64,000 bases of DNA from contig JALMQS010000225.1 in the NCBI GenBank assembly GCA_024734495.1, forward strand, positions 5,916,519 through 5,980,518, written 5' to 3'. The translations under genes and the position numbers were made by a program. Of this stretch, positions 11,532 to 24,021 are shown piece after piece. The notes beneath the pieces were generated by a model that did not search any database, was not told the origin of the DNA, and saw only the letters and a program-made list of their open reading frames with translations. Every line of letters starts with the position of its first letter. Positions within the stretch are counted from its first letter, which is position 1. This DNA comes from Forficula auricularia. Lineage: Eukaryota > Arthropoda > Insecta > Dermaptera > Forficulidae.

Positions 11532-12140
11532 CAGGGTGTCCCGTATCACAACGATAAACCGTGAACAGGGGATAGGGCAATTTACGAAGGTTCTGAAGAT
11601 AAAAATTTTTTGGATTGAAGTTCCTTTATGGGCCTTGTTTTTAATAAAAGTCTCATAGTTTTCGAGTTATAGGAATTTTTTTGAAAATGGTTAAAATCGT
11701 TACCCTGTCCTAAATATCAAGATGCTGTGGCTAGAAATTTACATATTTTATTATTCTAATTTTTGTTCTGAAATCCTGAATAATCCTGCTATTGACCAGA
11801 ATTCAAAATAAAACCATAAGTACTATAGTTTTGCACTTTATTCATTGCAGTAAAGAGCTTAACAGTGAGAAACAAAATATCAGCTGATGTATTCTGCCAA
11901 TGCCCATGTCACCCACGTGATAAAATAAGGCTTTCCAATTGGCTGGCCACTGCCAGCTTCATGTAGGTAAACTTTTTTTTTAGAATATGTCCTATCTTTT
12001 GAATCAAGCAAGCATGCTAGTAAGACAGTCCGGAGTGACGTCATTTCGACCCCCTCCATGCCTCCAAATTGACACTTAGTCGATCAAGTAAAGAACAACT
12101 AGCAGAAAAAGCTCCGTGTGAACCGGCCTTAAGATCCACC
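11532..12140. mobile_element. Fragmentary DNA-transposon ends
   Basis: CAGGGTGTCCCGTATC preceded by TA is a mariner-like terminus, with no matching right end nearby. Around 12115 the sequence GTGTGAACCGGCCTTAA resembles the end of an insect MITE with TTAA flank. Internal DNA from 11600 to 12000 has intermediate GC but no open frame. Confidence 0.35.
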
Positions 12141-13049
12141 CTAATGTGCATGTATATATCGCACTGCTAGATCAAAATTGTTGAAAATCAAAAAATTCAA
12201 AAATTAAGTTTTTCAACACTAAATTTATAAACCGATGGATCAACAAAACCGCATTAATATGATTTCAACGAACAACTGGTATTTGGTGACATATTTACCT
12301 ACTGACGTTTGCATTATGATTACTAATAATAATCACTGATCATTAAAACGAATCCTACAATTCAATATACCTATATATTTTCTTTATGATTCTATATTTA
12401 TTTTTAAATAAACCAAGAATAGAGTATATTTTTCCTCTTAGCAATAGCAATAGTTATTTTTGTATAAAGTTAGTAATACAGCAAAGTTGGCATATTATAA
12501 TAGAAGAGTAGATGATAAAATGAGGTGGGAGTAAATTGGCGGATTGAAAGGTGACGGAGATTGAAGCAATAGGAGTAGTAGTAGCAGTAGTAGTTGTATC
12601 TCTATTTTTGGAGGCAGCCGGGCGGAACCGAAACCCTCCACCTCTTGATGAAATTAATTCCAACAAGAGACAAGTCAACGAGATCAAAATACCTTTCAAA
12701 TATACCATACACATATGGTATATTCAATAGGCAAGTAAATGAACAAAATAAAAATAATATTGGATATTTTAGTATCATTTGAAACAAAATCAGTTGCTCT
12801 AGAAATACCTATAAAGTATCCCAAGAGAAAAGAGAAAAAATCTGTGATAATTTTGAACATTCAGTCAGGCATAACCTGAACTGTTTCCGAGATAGAGCTA
12901 ATTTAACAGACATTTATTTTTGGGGAAAACACGATCTCTTTAATGATTGATCGATTCTGTACATTTAGCACTAGGAAAGGTAGTAAAGAAAATAAAAAAC
13001 AATGAAAAAACCTTCATTGTTAAAACCTCTATTCGATATTTTCTAGTTT
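12141..13049. other. AT-rich stretch with a small (AGT/GTA)n tract
   Basis: A trinucleotide run lies near 12570-12600. It produces spurious threonine-rich and serine-rich open frames on both strands around 12454-12787. No gene is supported. Confidence 0.5.
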
Positions 13050-13385
13050 GTGGGATTTAAGCAAAGATTTTTATTATTTATATTTTAATTTTAATTAACT
13101 GCTTGTAAAAAAAAAACTAATTTATAGAATTTAATTAAAAGTAAAAATTCATTAATTGTTTTTTTTTTTAATATTATTATAAATTTAATTAACAACCTTT
13201 TTAGAAAAGTTAATAATTTTCAAGATTTAAGCAAAGATTTTTATAATTAGTTTTAAATTTCATTAATAACTTGTAAAAAATAAAAAATTAATTTACAGAA
13301 TTTGATTAAAAGTAAAAATTAATTGTTTTTTTTAATCTAATTAATAACTTATTAGAAAAGTTAATAATTTGCGAGAATTATAATA
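13050..13385. repeat. Two diverged tandem copies, period about 165 bp
   Basis: GGGATTTAAGCAAAGATTTT at 13052 and GATTTAAGCAAAGATTTTTA at 13222 start two AT-rich copies that also share the AGAAAAGTTAATAATTT tail. The opening motif belongs to the dispersed GCGGGATTTAAT family seen through this window. Confidence 0.6.
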
Positions 13386-14902
13386 ATATTATCAATTTAA
13401 ATATTATATATATATTTTTTAAAGGTGCCAAAAATACAAAAAATAAAAATGAATGTTTTGATAAATTGGTTTTTTATATTAATTACATATATATATATAT
13501 ATCATTGGCGGTTGGTGACCAGGGGATTCTATACCCTTTCATTTTTTGAAATTTTAATTTAATCTTATCTTCTTTATTCCAAATTTCATCGAATACGGCA
13601 TCGTTTTCGTTATTTTTCAAATTTAACATTAAATTTTTTAAAATATATTTTAGGACGTTCGCCCCAAATTGATACTGCTTTCTGTTAGTGAGGGTAGGAG
13701 TCGAAAATTAAATCTTGGGACTCTATAGTTCCTGAGATGCAAATTGACCATCTTCCACAATGAATCAGCCTATCCTAAAGGAAAATCTGCAATTTCTTCT
13801 AATTCTATTGCTATAAGCAAGCTATGACTTGTCTATTAGTATTGTTAGTTATTTCCGATCTTATATATTGAGAGTTCTTAAAAATGGATTATTCTAAAGA
13901 TTCCCGCACCCTCTTTATTTATTCCTTTTTTGTATTATTTCTATTTTAATAGTTCCTCACTGAGAGCAATTTTTATTCGACTCAAACTTGTCTGGACTTG
14001 TCTTTAACTTGGCTCAAACCTTCTATCCGCACCCTTTTTGGAAAAATCATTTATTTTAATTGTCCCTTGAAACGATGCAACAATTTTATTTCATTTCGAG
14101 AACCAATATACCTACTTTTCAAAACAAAAATGTTTTTTAATAGAAATATTTGAAATAACGGATAATAATTTGAAAATTTAAAGATCCTCCTCAAATTTTG
14201 AAGTTCAAATTTATGAAAATAATCTAAATGTTTGAAATGCGCAGCATCCACATCATCCAAGGACCGTAAGACACTGATATATTCGTGATTAAATAATTAA
14301 ATTTTATATGGTATGTAATATACGTAGAAATAGGAATTAAAGAAAAAAATCTGATTTTTTTTCTGTTTCAGGATATCCTTATCAATTTCAATAAAAACCA
14401 CAAAGAATTAAAAAAAAAATTATTTATATTAACTCAAAAGGATGTTGGCTCATACTTGATTTTTTTTCAATCTTCCTTTCTAGAGCGATAAATAATATCA
14501 CTTTAATCAAATTTATTTCCTAATTTACATTATTTTAGTCTCGTCTGATTGTGGAGGAAAAAATTCAGATGATTTCAAAAATTTATGTACGTTCTATGTT
14601 AATTTTGATGATGATTTGTCAATTAATAAGCTAAAACTTGGCCCAAAGATACAGCTTATTCATACAAACGCTTCTGCTAAAAATATTAATTATTTAGCTG
14701 GAATTACTATAAATACTTTTTACTATTCTGTTCAAAAAGTAAAATGGGAATCACTGACGCTACGCCCCCTTGTAGCTTATAAATAGATAAGAAATATACA
14801 TTCTTGTAACTTGTAATTTACAAGTTATATGTAATAATTTACTAGTAGATAATAACCTCTTAAAGCTTTTATTTTTGTGATTAATTTGATTAAAGTTTGA
14901 AT
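13386..14902. other. AT-rich stretch, no supported feature
   Basis: It holds long A/T runs with a more complex patch at about 13640-13850. The antisense open frame at 14051-14260 has no recognisable domain. Confidence 0.5.
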
Positions 14903-15170
14903 TTTTTATTTAAATCACAAATAATTAATTATATTTATTTATTGAAAACTAACAAATAATACACTGATAACTACGACGTTTCGATCGACTTATTCCGCGA
15001 TCATTCTCAAGTTTGAGCACCCACTCCGATTATAGGTTTACTGATTAATTATTCGGAGTGGGTGGTCATACTTGAGAACAATCGCAGAATAAGTCGATCG
15101 AAACGTCGTAGTTATATTCTATTATTTGTTATTCTATTATAATTAATTATTTGTGATTTAAATAAAAATT
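14903..15170. mobile_element. Penelope-like inverted pair (GCACCCACTCCGA family)
   Basis: The two arms (about 14903-15030 and 15054-15170) are inverted copies around a spacer of about 23 bp. Both contain GTCGATCGAAACGTCGTAGT after a GATCG hairpin strand, in the place where other copies in this window have CTGAWGA - hairpin - GAAAC. Here the first core block is TTGAGAA rather than CTGANGA, so it is a degenerate or divergent version. Confidence 0.45.
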
Positions 15171-15299
15171 ATTTTTTAACCATTAAATATATAATAAAAT
15201 AAGTTTCAAATCCGGTTTTTTAGCATTTTTAAGACAAAATAATAAATTAAATTGTTCGTAAATAAATTAAAGAAACGAACCTTCATTTAATATCTTACT

Positions 15300-15900
15300 T
15301 TTTATATAAATCATATATTAATGATTGAAATTTTGTTTAAATCACACATAATTATCTAGAATTATTTATTGAACACAAACAACAAATAATACAATATAAC
15401 TACAACGTTTCGATCGGCTTATTCTTCGATCGTTCTCAACTTTGTTAATTTATTGTATAAAAGAGTAAATTGTAACTGGAATAACTCCCGTATATCGAAT
15501 AAAATAAAATAATAAAATAACTATGAGCATTTGAGCACCCACTCCGAGTTAATTGTCCACTCATATTTAGAAACATCGTAGTTATATTGTATTATTTGTT
15601 GTTCCTGTTCAACAAAAAATTATAATTAATTATCTATACCTATGTGATTTAAACAAAATTTTTACCCTTAATAAAATCAGAAAAATACAAGCCCATAATA
15701 AATTTAATCAGAAAAATACAAGTACCTAATATATTTAATCAGAAAATACAAGCACTTAATAAATTTAATCAGATTAATACAAGCCCTTAATATATGGTAT
15801 TTAATAAGAAAAATACCAGCTTTAACAGTTACATATCTAATAAATCATATATTATTATTATTACTTTTTATACTATTAACAATAACAAAAGTATCTAGTT
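15300..15900. mobile_element. Penelope-like inverted pair plus minisatellite, duplicated at 24940-25330
   Basis: The left arm (about 15340-15450, minus orientation) carries GATCGAAACGTTGTAGTTAT; the right arm begins near 15560. The segment 15465-15840 is nearly identical to 24950-25330. It includes an array of about five 35-bp units, variants of AATACAAGCCCTTAATAAAT, at 15680-15830. Confidence 0.5.
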
Positions 15901-17096
15901 TTGATGAATAGAATTTTATTAATGAATGAAAAAAAACATTTGAATTGAAATATTTCGAAAGTTATTCTTGCGAGAAGCTGTGGGATAATTTGGCTTCTGT
16001 TCTAGAATATGATTGAAAATTGTAGGGATATTAAATATCGAAATGTGAGAATGGATTGGAAGGTCAGACGCAAGTTTTTGTTCGAGTTGGATTGATTCCA
16101 TCCATCCATCCATCCATCCATCCATCGCTCTCTCCTTGTCATTTGCTTAACCAGAGTGAGTGAGGGAAACACTAACACTAACACAGAGTGAGGTAATGGT
16201 GTTCAAGCAGCATGGGATCGAAAAGTGTACCTCCTATTGGTTGCGGTTACGGTTATGGTTATGGTTAACAACAAGCCCACAAATAATCATCATCCTACCT
16301 ACCTACTTTCCAATTCTCACAGAGTAGCAGAGAAACCAGCAGCTCATTCGGGGGACGGGGGAGAAGCCCTTCTTCTTTTTAACATATAATTTATTCAAAA
16401 AGTGAATAAAATTTTCAAAATACCATTTATCAGGTCTTCTTTTAACAACATAACAGAGAATATTTAATACTATATTCATTTTGATGTGGTTAACAAACTA
16501 ATTTCGAGACAAAAACTATATACCTAACCTGCCTACCTATTTATTCTACTTTTCCAACTAACTAGTGGTTATCTTTAAAAATTAACTAAATCTCTCTCTT
16601 GTTAAAGTTTAAATAATTTTTTTATCATGTTGACACAAAATATTAAACGAGAACACAGGGGGGGGGGGGGGTGAAAAGAACAATTTTCTCTTTTTGTTGA
16701 ATAAATTATTGATTTGTTAACAAACCTCTTGTGATTTGTTGATTCAATTCAATTTGGATATCAAAAATCCAAAAAAAGTGTAATATAATAAACACGTTTG
16801 GGAGAAACCTGATAACTTTAAAAATTGATTTTTGCAGTACTAGCATGTGAAAATTAATAATTAATAATAGAAATATAAGCTATTAAAAATTATAATTTAT
16901 TATATTAATAATTAAGGGATTATAAATAAAAAAAATTTAATTGATTTTATTAAATATTCTTTAATTACTATGTCTAATTATAATTTTTAAAAGCTAGCTA
17001 GTTAGTACTGCAAAAATTATTTTATACATTAAAATATAAAATATATATATATAAATACATTTTTTTGTCAGAACCATTTCAAAACGTTTCTTAAAT
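15901..17096. other. Non-genic stretch with (CATC)n and a G-run
   Basis: (CATC)n lies near 16098-16126, a tandem of GGTTAC/GGTTATGGTTA near 16240-16265, and a run of about 14 G at 16658. The antisense open frames over the CATC tract are repeat artefacts. The remainder is AT-rich. Confidence 0.5.
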
Positions 17097-17262
17097 ATTA
17101 ATAATAATTTTCGATCTTTGGGGTCTGCGATCGATTGGGAGGCGCTGGAATATTTAATTGTTTAATTAATGAATCAAGGCCTAGGCTGCGAAAAATGAAC
17201 GAGGAGAGGATTAAAAGAAATTCCATAATTCATATAGACAAAAGGTATTAGTTTGGGTTCAG

Positions 17263-17357
17263 GGATCAGTAGCTTAGTGGATATAGGAGTTAAAACTCTT
17301 ATGACAAAGCATTGCAGTACACATGCAAAGATCCCGGGTTCGAGCCCCGGCTGATCC
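17263..17357 (+). tRNA. tRNA-like segment with an insertion (family B, copy 1)
   Basis: The acceptor halves GGATCAG and CTGATCC pair perfectly. The T arm CCGGG TTCGAGC CCCGG is perfect. TTGCA GTACACA TGCAA is a perfect anticodon-type stem-loop with T at position 33 and anticodon ACA. Between the D-like region (GCTTAGTGGATATAGGAG) and the anticodon arm there are about 20 extra bases. It is probably a tRNA-derived repeat head rather than a working tRNA. Confidence 0.45.
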
Positions 17358-17579
17358 TTTTGTCTGTAATAAAAATAAAACTTTTCTTCGTTCCCTAAAT
17401 TTAAATTTGTTATTAATAATAATTTTCGATCTTTGGGGTCTGCGATCGATTGGGAGGCGCTGGAATATTTAATTGTTTAATTAATGAATCAAGGCCTACG
17501 CTGCGAAAAATGAACGAGGAGAGGATTAAAAAAGAAATTCCATAATTCATATAGACAAAAGGTATTAGTTTGGGTTCAG

Positions 17580-17674
17580 GGATCAGTAGCTTAGTGGATA
17601 TAGGAGGTAAACCTCTTATGACAAAGCATTGCAGTACATATGCAAAGATCCCGGGTTCGAGCCCCGGCTGATCC
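17580..17674 (+). tRNA. tRNA-like segment with an insertion (family B, copy 2)
   Basis: It has the same acceptor and T arm as the copy 317 bp upstream. One base of the anticodon region differs (GTACATA against GTACACA), and the inserted segment reads GTAAACCTC instead of TTAAAACTC. Confidence 0.45.
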
Positions 17675-17734
17675 TTTTGTCTGTAATAAAAATAATCTTT
17701 TCTTCGTTCCCTAAAATTTAAATTAATAATAATA

Positions 17735-18100
17735 TTTTTATTAAATATAACCAAAAATTTCGTTGAAAATACTCCCTTTATTAATGGAAATTTTAAAAAA
17801 TAGTTACTTTAAAAAGGAGAGTTATAAAGCAAAATTATATTTCCCAAATGTCCTTTGATAAAGAGAATATTTCTAGCGAAACTTTTGGTTATATTTAATA
17901 AACTAAACATTTTGAGAATGTTTTGATAAAAGAAGTGTAGGTATAAAATTCAATAAATTTTTTCAATATATATTTAAAAAATAATATTCTTTTATAAAAA
18001 ACAAAAACAATCACAAAACGTTTTTTTTTTTTAGTTAGAAACGTTTCAACAGGAATTTTCTCTTTATCAATGGAAAATTTGAAAACTAGATCCTTTATTG
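17735..18100. mobile_element. Three small Penelope-like end fragments
   Basis: Three related segments alternate in orientation. Minus-strand TTTCGTTGAAAATACTCCCT is near 17760. Plus-strand TTTGATAAAGAG...AGCGAAACTTTTGGTTATAT is near 17850. Minus-strand GTTTCAACAGG...CTTTATCAATGG is near 18043. They share a TTGATAAAG - variable - CGAAAC layout with the other fold-backs of this window. Confidence 0.35.
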
Positions 18101-18655
18101 GAAGAATAATAATAAAACAACTTTATAAACTTATAAATATTTTGAAAATTGACAAAGATAGGTACCGATTATCTTGAAAATGAAATTACCTTGAATTAAA
18201 ATAAAAAATATAAATATTATTCTAAAATAAAAATAAAAAAATCCGGAGAAAAACAAAATCCATATCTCTGACGTTTTGTTTTATTGAATTTTTGTAGTCT
18301 TAAATTAATATTACAAATGTGAATTGTATATTTATTTATTATAATGTACTTAGTATTTTATTGTAAAGTAATGGAATAAAAAATATATATACATACAATA
18401 ATGAATTATAATAATTATATTTGCTTTGTTTTTGGCTTGCTGTATATAATTTTTAATTAATCCAAGAAATTAATTAATTTATATTTCTTGTATAAGCTAA
18501 AAACAAAAAACAAAATTTTTCTCTTGAATAGGCTAATCTTTTGTATAAAATTATTTATTAATTTGTATTATAATATAATACATTGTTTTTTGTACAATTT
18601 AGTTGAATTCATTGTATTCTATTATTAAGTTGGAATGGACAATGGGCAATATATA
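18101..18655. other. AT-rich stretch, nothing recognised
   Basis: Only A/T-rich low-complexity sequence with a short (AT)n at 18650. Confidence 0.5.
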
Positions 18656-19250
18656 TATATATACAGGGCGACAGGGGTCCATGTCATGTAAAAACACCGA
18701 GCAGGACAATTGTCAGTGATTTAATAGGAGTTTTAGGGCTAGGGGCCTAAAAACAAAGCCAAGTCATTTGAAACTGTCCGAGAGAAGAATTGGGGCCCAC
18801 TGTGTGGGGCGGAGACCCCCGGGCTACCCTTCTTTGCGCTCTCATTATATTCTAATCAAGGGGGTCCGTTCAGAAACCGGTCAGGCAAACCGGATAATTA
18901 ATTATATGCGCCTTTAAACTGTTCCAGTTTGTTTTGTGCATTTAGCGCAGAAGCTTGGTCTAATTAATTGCTTATGTTTGGGCTGCTACGTCAACCCAAC
19001 CCCTTCGGGTCATTTTAGGGCGTGTGTCTTCTGTTTGCCTTTTATTCGAAACATTTTTTGCCTATTTAACGTTGTCGTGTGAGAAATGGACAAACGTGTG
19101 TTTCTTGCTTGGTTTTATGTTCATGTTCACGGTCAATGACGCTAATTTGCATTTATTTCCTATTTGTTTTTGAAAATAGGCGGTGAAATAAAAAAAAAAA
19201 TCAGGGTAGGTATAATTGAATAATATCGTTCTTGTCTTGTGTTAGTCACG
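18656..19250. other. Higher-GC unique island, candidate regulatory DNA
   Basis: Complex unique sequence with GGGGCCCACTGTGTGGGGCG, CCCAACCCCTTCGGGTC and an octamer-type ATTTGCAT near 19149. It has no open frame with recognisable domains. It is distinct from the repeats on both sides, and it resembles a conserved non-coding block, which only cross-species alignment could show. Confidence 0.4.
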
Positions 19251-19955
19251 GTTATCAAATGGAACCTAACAAGATGGGATTATTTAAATCGGTTTAGTGA
19301 ACTTGGTTCGCTCCCCTCAGTCTTAGAACAAGAAGCCAGGGTGGCGTTTTTTTCTCGACTTAAAGGATGTGAAAATGTTTTTATTAGAATGTTGAATAAG
19401 AATTGAGTAAGAATAAGTGTGAATAATCAGAAACATTAGTCAAATACAAATTACAAACTGTTCTGCGAATTGGCTGGTAAAGTTGCCGACTGGCTAGATG
19501 GCAAAGTAAAATTTAAATGGCATATTAACATCTACATACTATAAATATTACAATATTGTAAGAATCTTGATCTTTAAATTATATTAATAATTAGGGATCG
19601 AATTACAAGAAAATTTGAGATTTGAAGGGCTTAATCGTTTGCGGGATTTAATCAAAGAATTTTTATTTATTAATAATTTTTATTGTTTGGAATTTTGATT
19701 ATTTCTAAATTTAAATGCCATATTACATATAAACTGCTCAGAAATTGAAGTGGATCAAATTCCGATTTTTAATTTAATTATTTAATAATTTTTTATTTTA
19801 ATTTTAACACTCATTCAGGTGTCTTTATTTCTAACAAAAAAACCCAATTACTATTGATTAATTAAGTTTTTAAAGTCGAACAATTATTACCATTAAAAAA
19901 TCTGAATATTTGTAAGTTATTCACTTCAAATTGTAGAGCAATTTACATAAATATT
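19251..19955. other. AT-rich stretch related to the adjoining long inverted repeat
   Basis: The part 19500-19720 carries pieces also found in the adjoining palindrome (TATTAATAATTAGGGATCGAATTACAAG and GCGGGATTTAATCAAAG class sequence), so it is probably a third, diverged copy. Confidence 0.4.
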
Positions 19956-19959
19956 ACAA

Positions 19960-20700
19960 ATATTGTAAGAATTTTGATCTTTAATTAAACTATATTATTA
20001 ATAATTAATAATAAGCGATCGAATTACAAGGAAAATAGGCGAGATTTGCAGAATTTATTCAAAGGACTTTTATTTATTAATATCTGTATAATTTTAATTT
20101 GGATTAAAAGCTTGTGGGTAAAACTCAATCAATCAATAATTTGCGGGATTTAATTAAAAATTTTATAATAATAGATCAAATTATTATAAAAAATCATGAA
20201 GATGACAACTATAGGAGATTGTTGAAACGTTTTTGGACAAAAATAAAAAGACAAAAAATTTCGAATTGGAAAAGATACAATTTTTCGAAATTTTATCAAA
20301 ATTTTAAGTAACTAGGTATATTATAAATTCGTTCAACAAAAGGTCAGATATGGAAAAATACATATTTTTTAATTTTTTAAAACGTTTAACAATTTCGTAA
20401 AGTTTGATGATTTTTTATATGTTCTAAATATAATAATATTATGATCTATTATTATAAAATTTTTAATTAAATCCCGCAAATTATTGATTGAGTTTTATCC
20501 TTAAGCATTTAATCAAATTAAAAATACAAGGTAGGTATTAATAAATACAAATTCTTTGATTAAATCCCACAAACGATAAAGCCGTTCAAATCTCGCCTAC
20601 GTAATTCAATCCCTAATTATTAATTATTAATAATATAGTTTAATTAAAAGATCAAGATTCTTCCAATATTTGTAATATTTATGTATATATAATATGGCAT
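19960..20700. repeat. Long AT-rich inverted repeat (GCGGGATTTAAT family)
   Basis: The arms of about 300 bp (19960-20260 and 20390-20700) are inverted copies, both containing AATTTGCGGGATTTAATTAA or its complement, CTCAATCAATCAATAATTTG, and GCGAGATTTG. The spacer is about 130 bp. A related palindrome lies at 21865-22440. It may be a fold-back or MITE family. The short open frame inside is not coding. Confidence 0.65.
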
Positions 20701-21864
20701 TTAAATTTAGAAATATAATAAACAAAAATTCACTTTTATAAAAAAGATCGTCAGATATAGAAGTGTGTTTTTCCAATATTTAACCGAATTTTTTTTTTTT
20801 TTTATTGATTCATCCCTGGACTTTTAGCCATCAGATACAGATTTTTATAATTAAAATTGAATTGTTAACATAAGAAGTGAAATACAAATACAGTACATAA
20901 AGAATACAATACAATACAAAATACAATACCATACAAAATACACTACAATATAAAATACAATGCGATACAAAATACACTACAATACGATACAAAATACAAT
21001 ACAATATCAAATACAATACAAATACAAATATGAAAAAAAAACCGAAAATTTTAAAGAAAAATTATTATTTGTCGTAAATATGTATATTTTTTATTTAGTA
21101 TATGTAGCAAATTAAAATCTTTTTCATCGTACACTTGTGTAAATAGACTCAAAAGATCTTGTTTTTTGAAATTTAGAAGAATTTATCAATGGTTTTTTTT
21201 TGCCATTGAAAAGAATTATAATTTCAAATTTCCAATTTGATTTATTTATGCGTAAAATCTACTTTCCAAGGATATATCTATTTCCATTTATAGAAAAAAT
21301 TTCGTAGAATAATAATAAAAGGATTTTTTTTTTTTTAATAAAAATAGAATTTTTCCTGTATTCTTGAGCGTGTTAAAATGTCACGTCCAAGGTTTTCTGT
21401 TTTTATTGCAATGCGTGTCTATGACTGTTGAGTGCCAATAAAACGTAGGTTAAAGGGCCCTCTCTCTCTCTTCCTTCCGAGAAGTGCTGGAGAAAGTTTT
21501 TTGTTTTTGAAAAACACCCCGTTATTTTTGAGTTTCGGGCATTCAACTCTCCAGCAACAGCAGCAACCAAAATACTATATACAACAATAAACAACCAAGG
21601 ACAAGCAAAATAGAACACAAAAACAATAGAGAGAGAAACAAATTCTGGTCATTTTAATGGTGGTGGGGGGGGGGGGGGCATTTTCTATAAAGTCTTTTTT
21701 TGGGTTTCTTTTTTTTGGGCCTGCTGAAGAAAACAAAAGATATCAAATACAATCGAAATTTAAACAATATTTAATTCTATTGAAACAAAAATTACATTCT
21801 ATTTGATATCTCTATAATATCAAAATCAATATCAAAAATCATGGAATGCGCACACCTTATAGAG
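20701..21864. other. AT-rich stretch with a minisatellite and a small GC island
   Basis: Besides the separately listed TACAA minisatellite, 21380-21700 is more complex, with CCCTCTCTCTCTCTTCC and a run of about 15 G near 21665. The antisense frame there (21403-21618) has a leucine-rich start but no recognised family. Confidence 0.4.
20880..21030. repeat. Minisatellite of AATACAATAC / AATACAAAATAC units
   Basis: About 150 bp of irregular 5-11 bp units based on TACAA and TACAAAA. It gives a spurious tyrosine/leucine-rich antisense open frame. Confidence 0.75.
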
Positions 21865-22445
21865 TTTGCGGGATTTAATCAAATAATTTTTATTTATTAA
21901 TATCTGTATATTTTTAATTTGATTAAAAGCTTGTGGGTAAAACTCAATCAATCAATAATTTGCGAGATTTAATTAAAAATTTTAAAATAATCGATCATTT
22001 TATATTGAGAACATATAAAAAAATCATGAAGTTGAACAACTACGGGATTTTTAAAACGATTTTGGACAAAAACAAAAAGAAATAAAATTCTTAATTTTAT
22101 CTAAAATTTTCAAAATGGAAATGTTACAATTTTAGAAATTATCAAAATTTCAAGCAACTATATATCTATGTAAATTCATTTTACAAAAGGTCAGATATGG
22201 AAAAATATATCTTAATTTTTGTTTTTATAATTTTAACACGTTTCAACAATCTCGTAAAGTTGGTTTTCTTCATGACTTTATTATTTGTTCTCGAACATAT
22301 AATTTAATCTATTATTATAAAATTTTTAATTAAATCCCGCAAATTTTATTGATTAATTTTAATAAACAAAATTTGTTAATCAAATTAAAAATATACAGAT
22401 ATTAATAACTAAAAATTCTTGATTATATCCCGCAAACGAGTATTC
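21865..22445. repeat. Second long inverted repeat of the GCGGGATTTAAT family
   Basis: The arms 21868-22010 and 22300-22440 are inverted copies sharing TTTGCGGGATTTAATCAA and ATTTTTATTTATTAATATC. The overall order matches the palindrome at 19960-20700, which supports a mobile or duplicated fold-back unit. Confidence 0.6.
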
Positions 22446-22816
22446 AAGTATTGTAATCGTATATTTCGTTATATTTCAAAAACAGCCGAAACTATTTGGA
22501 TAAAAAAAATTCAGCGAAACCATCCCATTTTGGTCTACAAAAAAGCTCAAATGACTGAATATCGAAAAAATTATATTTTACTAGATATTAATTATTATGT
22601 CAAAAAATGTAGTGAAAATGCACTGTTGCCTAATCTCTAGGCGCGTCAATAGAAACCTCCCAGACATATATTTATTATCATTCGATTATAACTCACTGGA
22701 ATTCAGTGATAAGATTTCAATGTTGGGCGTCACTCACTCTGGGTTTGATCTTTCTTGGAATGACTATATCTCTAAAGCTGCTAAGTTCAAGCTCGGCCTC
22801 CTATTCAGGTCTAGAA

Positions 22817-24021
22817 CAGGGATGAGCAACCTTTTTAATCAACGGGCCAATTTAAATTTTAAAATTTTTTGGCGGGCCGCACATAAAGTAACACTTATTA
22901 ATCATTTACAAAACTTTATTTATAATAAACATTAGAATAAAAAATATAAAATTTAAAAAAGTAAAGATTTCATATACAAATTTTAATGCAAAATAAAAAC
23001 AAACAAGAAAAGAACAGAAAAACGAATTTACTTGAAATTTTTAATGAGAAATTTGGCACTGTTTTTTCGATACAAGCTGATCAATATCAGCCGGAATTGA
23101 TGAGGTAGCTACACGTAGCGCAGCTTTCTAATAGTGCATCACTCAGTCTTGATTGATGGTCATTTTTGATTAATTTCATGGTTGAAAATAATTGTTCGCA
23201 AACATACGTACTTCCGAACAGAGACATCATTTGCTTTGCATTTTTCGTCAAAAGCGGAAATTTCTCAGGGCTCACATAAGATTTATAAAAATTTTCGATG
23301 TTTACTGAGAAAAATACATTTTTTAAATCGGTATTATTCTGCATGTCAATCACTTCCATTTGAAAGTCTTCGGGAACTGTATCCACATCGATATTAAATG
23401 GCGAGGAAAACATTTTCATGGAAACCGCTGTCTTCTCAGCTTTGAACATTTGGAATCGTAATTGAAATTCGTTGATTAAAATGTCTATATATTGTGCGTA
23501 TTTTTGAGAAGTAGTAACGTTTTCTTTTTCTAAATGTGGAAAGTGAGACACATTATTCTGCAAAAGATGCTGTTTCCACAATTTTAATTTGCGCTCAAAG
23601 CCCTGAATTTTATCATACAAATTGTGAATAAACTGTCCTTTGCCTTGAAGTTCCACATTAAGATCATTGAGATGCTGAGTCATATCGATAAGAAACCCAA
23701 AATCGCACATCCATTTTTTATTACCAAAATGAGGAAAGGCATATCCCTTCATATCCAAGAACAAACAATTGTATTTCGCTTTTTAAGTTGTATAATCTTT
23801 TTAGCATTGCACCTCTACTAAGCTAACGTAGGTACTTCGGTATAAAAACCACGTCGCCATATTCAGTTTCTAAATCTTTCAGGAATTCTTTAAATTCACG
23901 GTGGTTTAACGCGCGCGACTTTATAAAATTGATTGGTTTTATTATTGGTACTGTGACATTTGGCAAACTGCTTGACGGGCCGCATAAACATGTTTGGCGG
24001 GCCGCGTGTTGCTCATCCCTG
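22817..24021 (-). mobile_element. hAT transposon, internally deleted, with perfect 8-bp target duplication
   Basis: The ends CAGGGATGAGCAACC and GTTGCTCATCCCTG are inverted, and GTCTAGAA is duplicated exactly on both sides. Subterminal GGCGGGCCGC blocks occur near both ends. The perfect duplication suggests a fairly recent insertion compared with its decayed LINE host. It carries the C-terminal half of a transposase on the minus strand. Confidence 0.9.
23087..23935 (-). pseudogene. hAT transposase, C-terminal part (GTF2IRD2/SCAND3-like group)
   Basis: The longest open part (225 residues, ending at 23087) contains the hAT dimerisation-domain signature FGSTYVCEQLFSTMKLIK close to its C-terminus, and upstream MTQHLNDLNVELQGKG. 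The latter is typical of the transposase group also domesticated in vertebrate GTF2IRD2-type proteins. Further upstream, after a frame change near 23765 and a stop, REFKEFLKDLETEYGDVV continues the similarity to about 23935. The N-terminal zinc finger and the first catalytic region are missing. It cannot be active, because it is truncated and frameshifted. The family-level call is from memory of the motifs. Confidence 0.75.

Larger units (their letters stand above)
17097..17725 (+). repeat. Two tandem copies (period 317 bp) of a tRNA-headed repeat, family B
   Basis: Both copies contain CGATCTTTGGGGTCTGCGAT, GGCGCTGGAATATTTAATTG and a tRNA-like segment, and end in TTTTCTTCGTTCCCTAAAT. Further copies lie inverted at 57650-57912 and direct at 58060-58400. 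The 113-residue antisense open frame across the second copy is an artefact of repeated DNA. Confidence 0.7.

Noticed and set aside
17413..17754. 113-codon antisense open frame
   Set aside because: It lies wholly in a tandem repeated tRNA-headed unit and is also found as a frame at 58094-58324 in the other copies; composition and context show repeat DNA, not a gene.
20831..21016. Tyrosine/leucine-rich antisense open frame
   Set aside because: Produced by the TACAA minisatellite.
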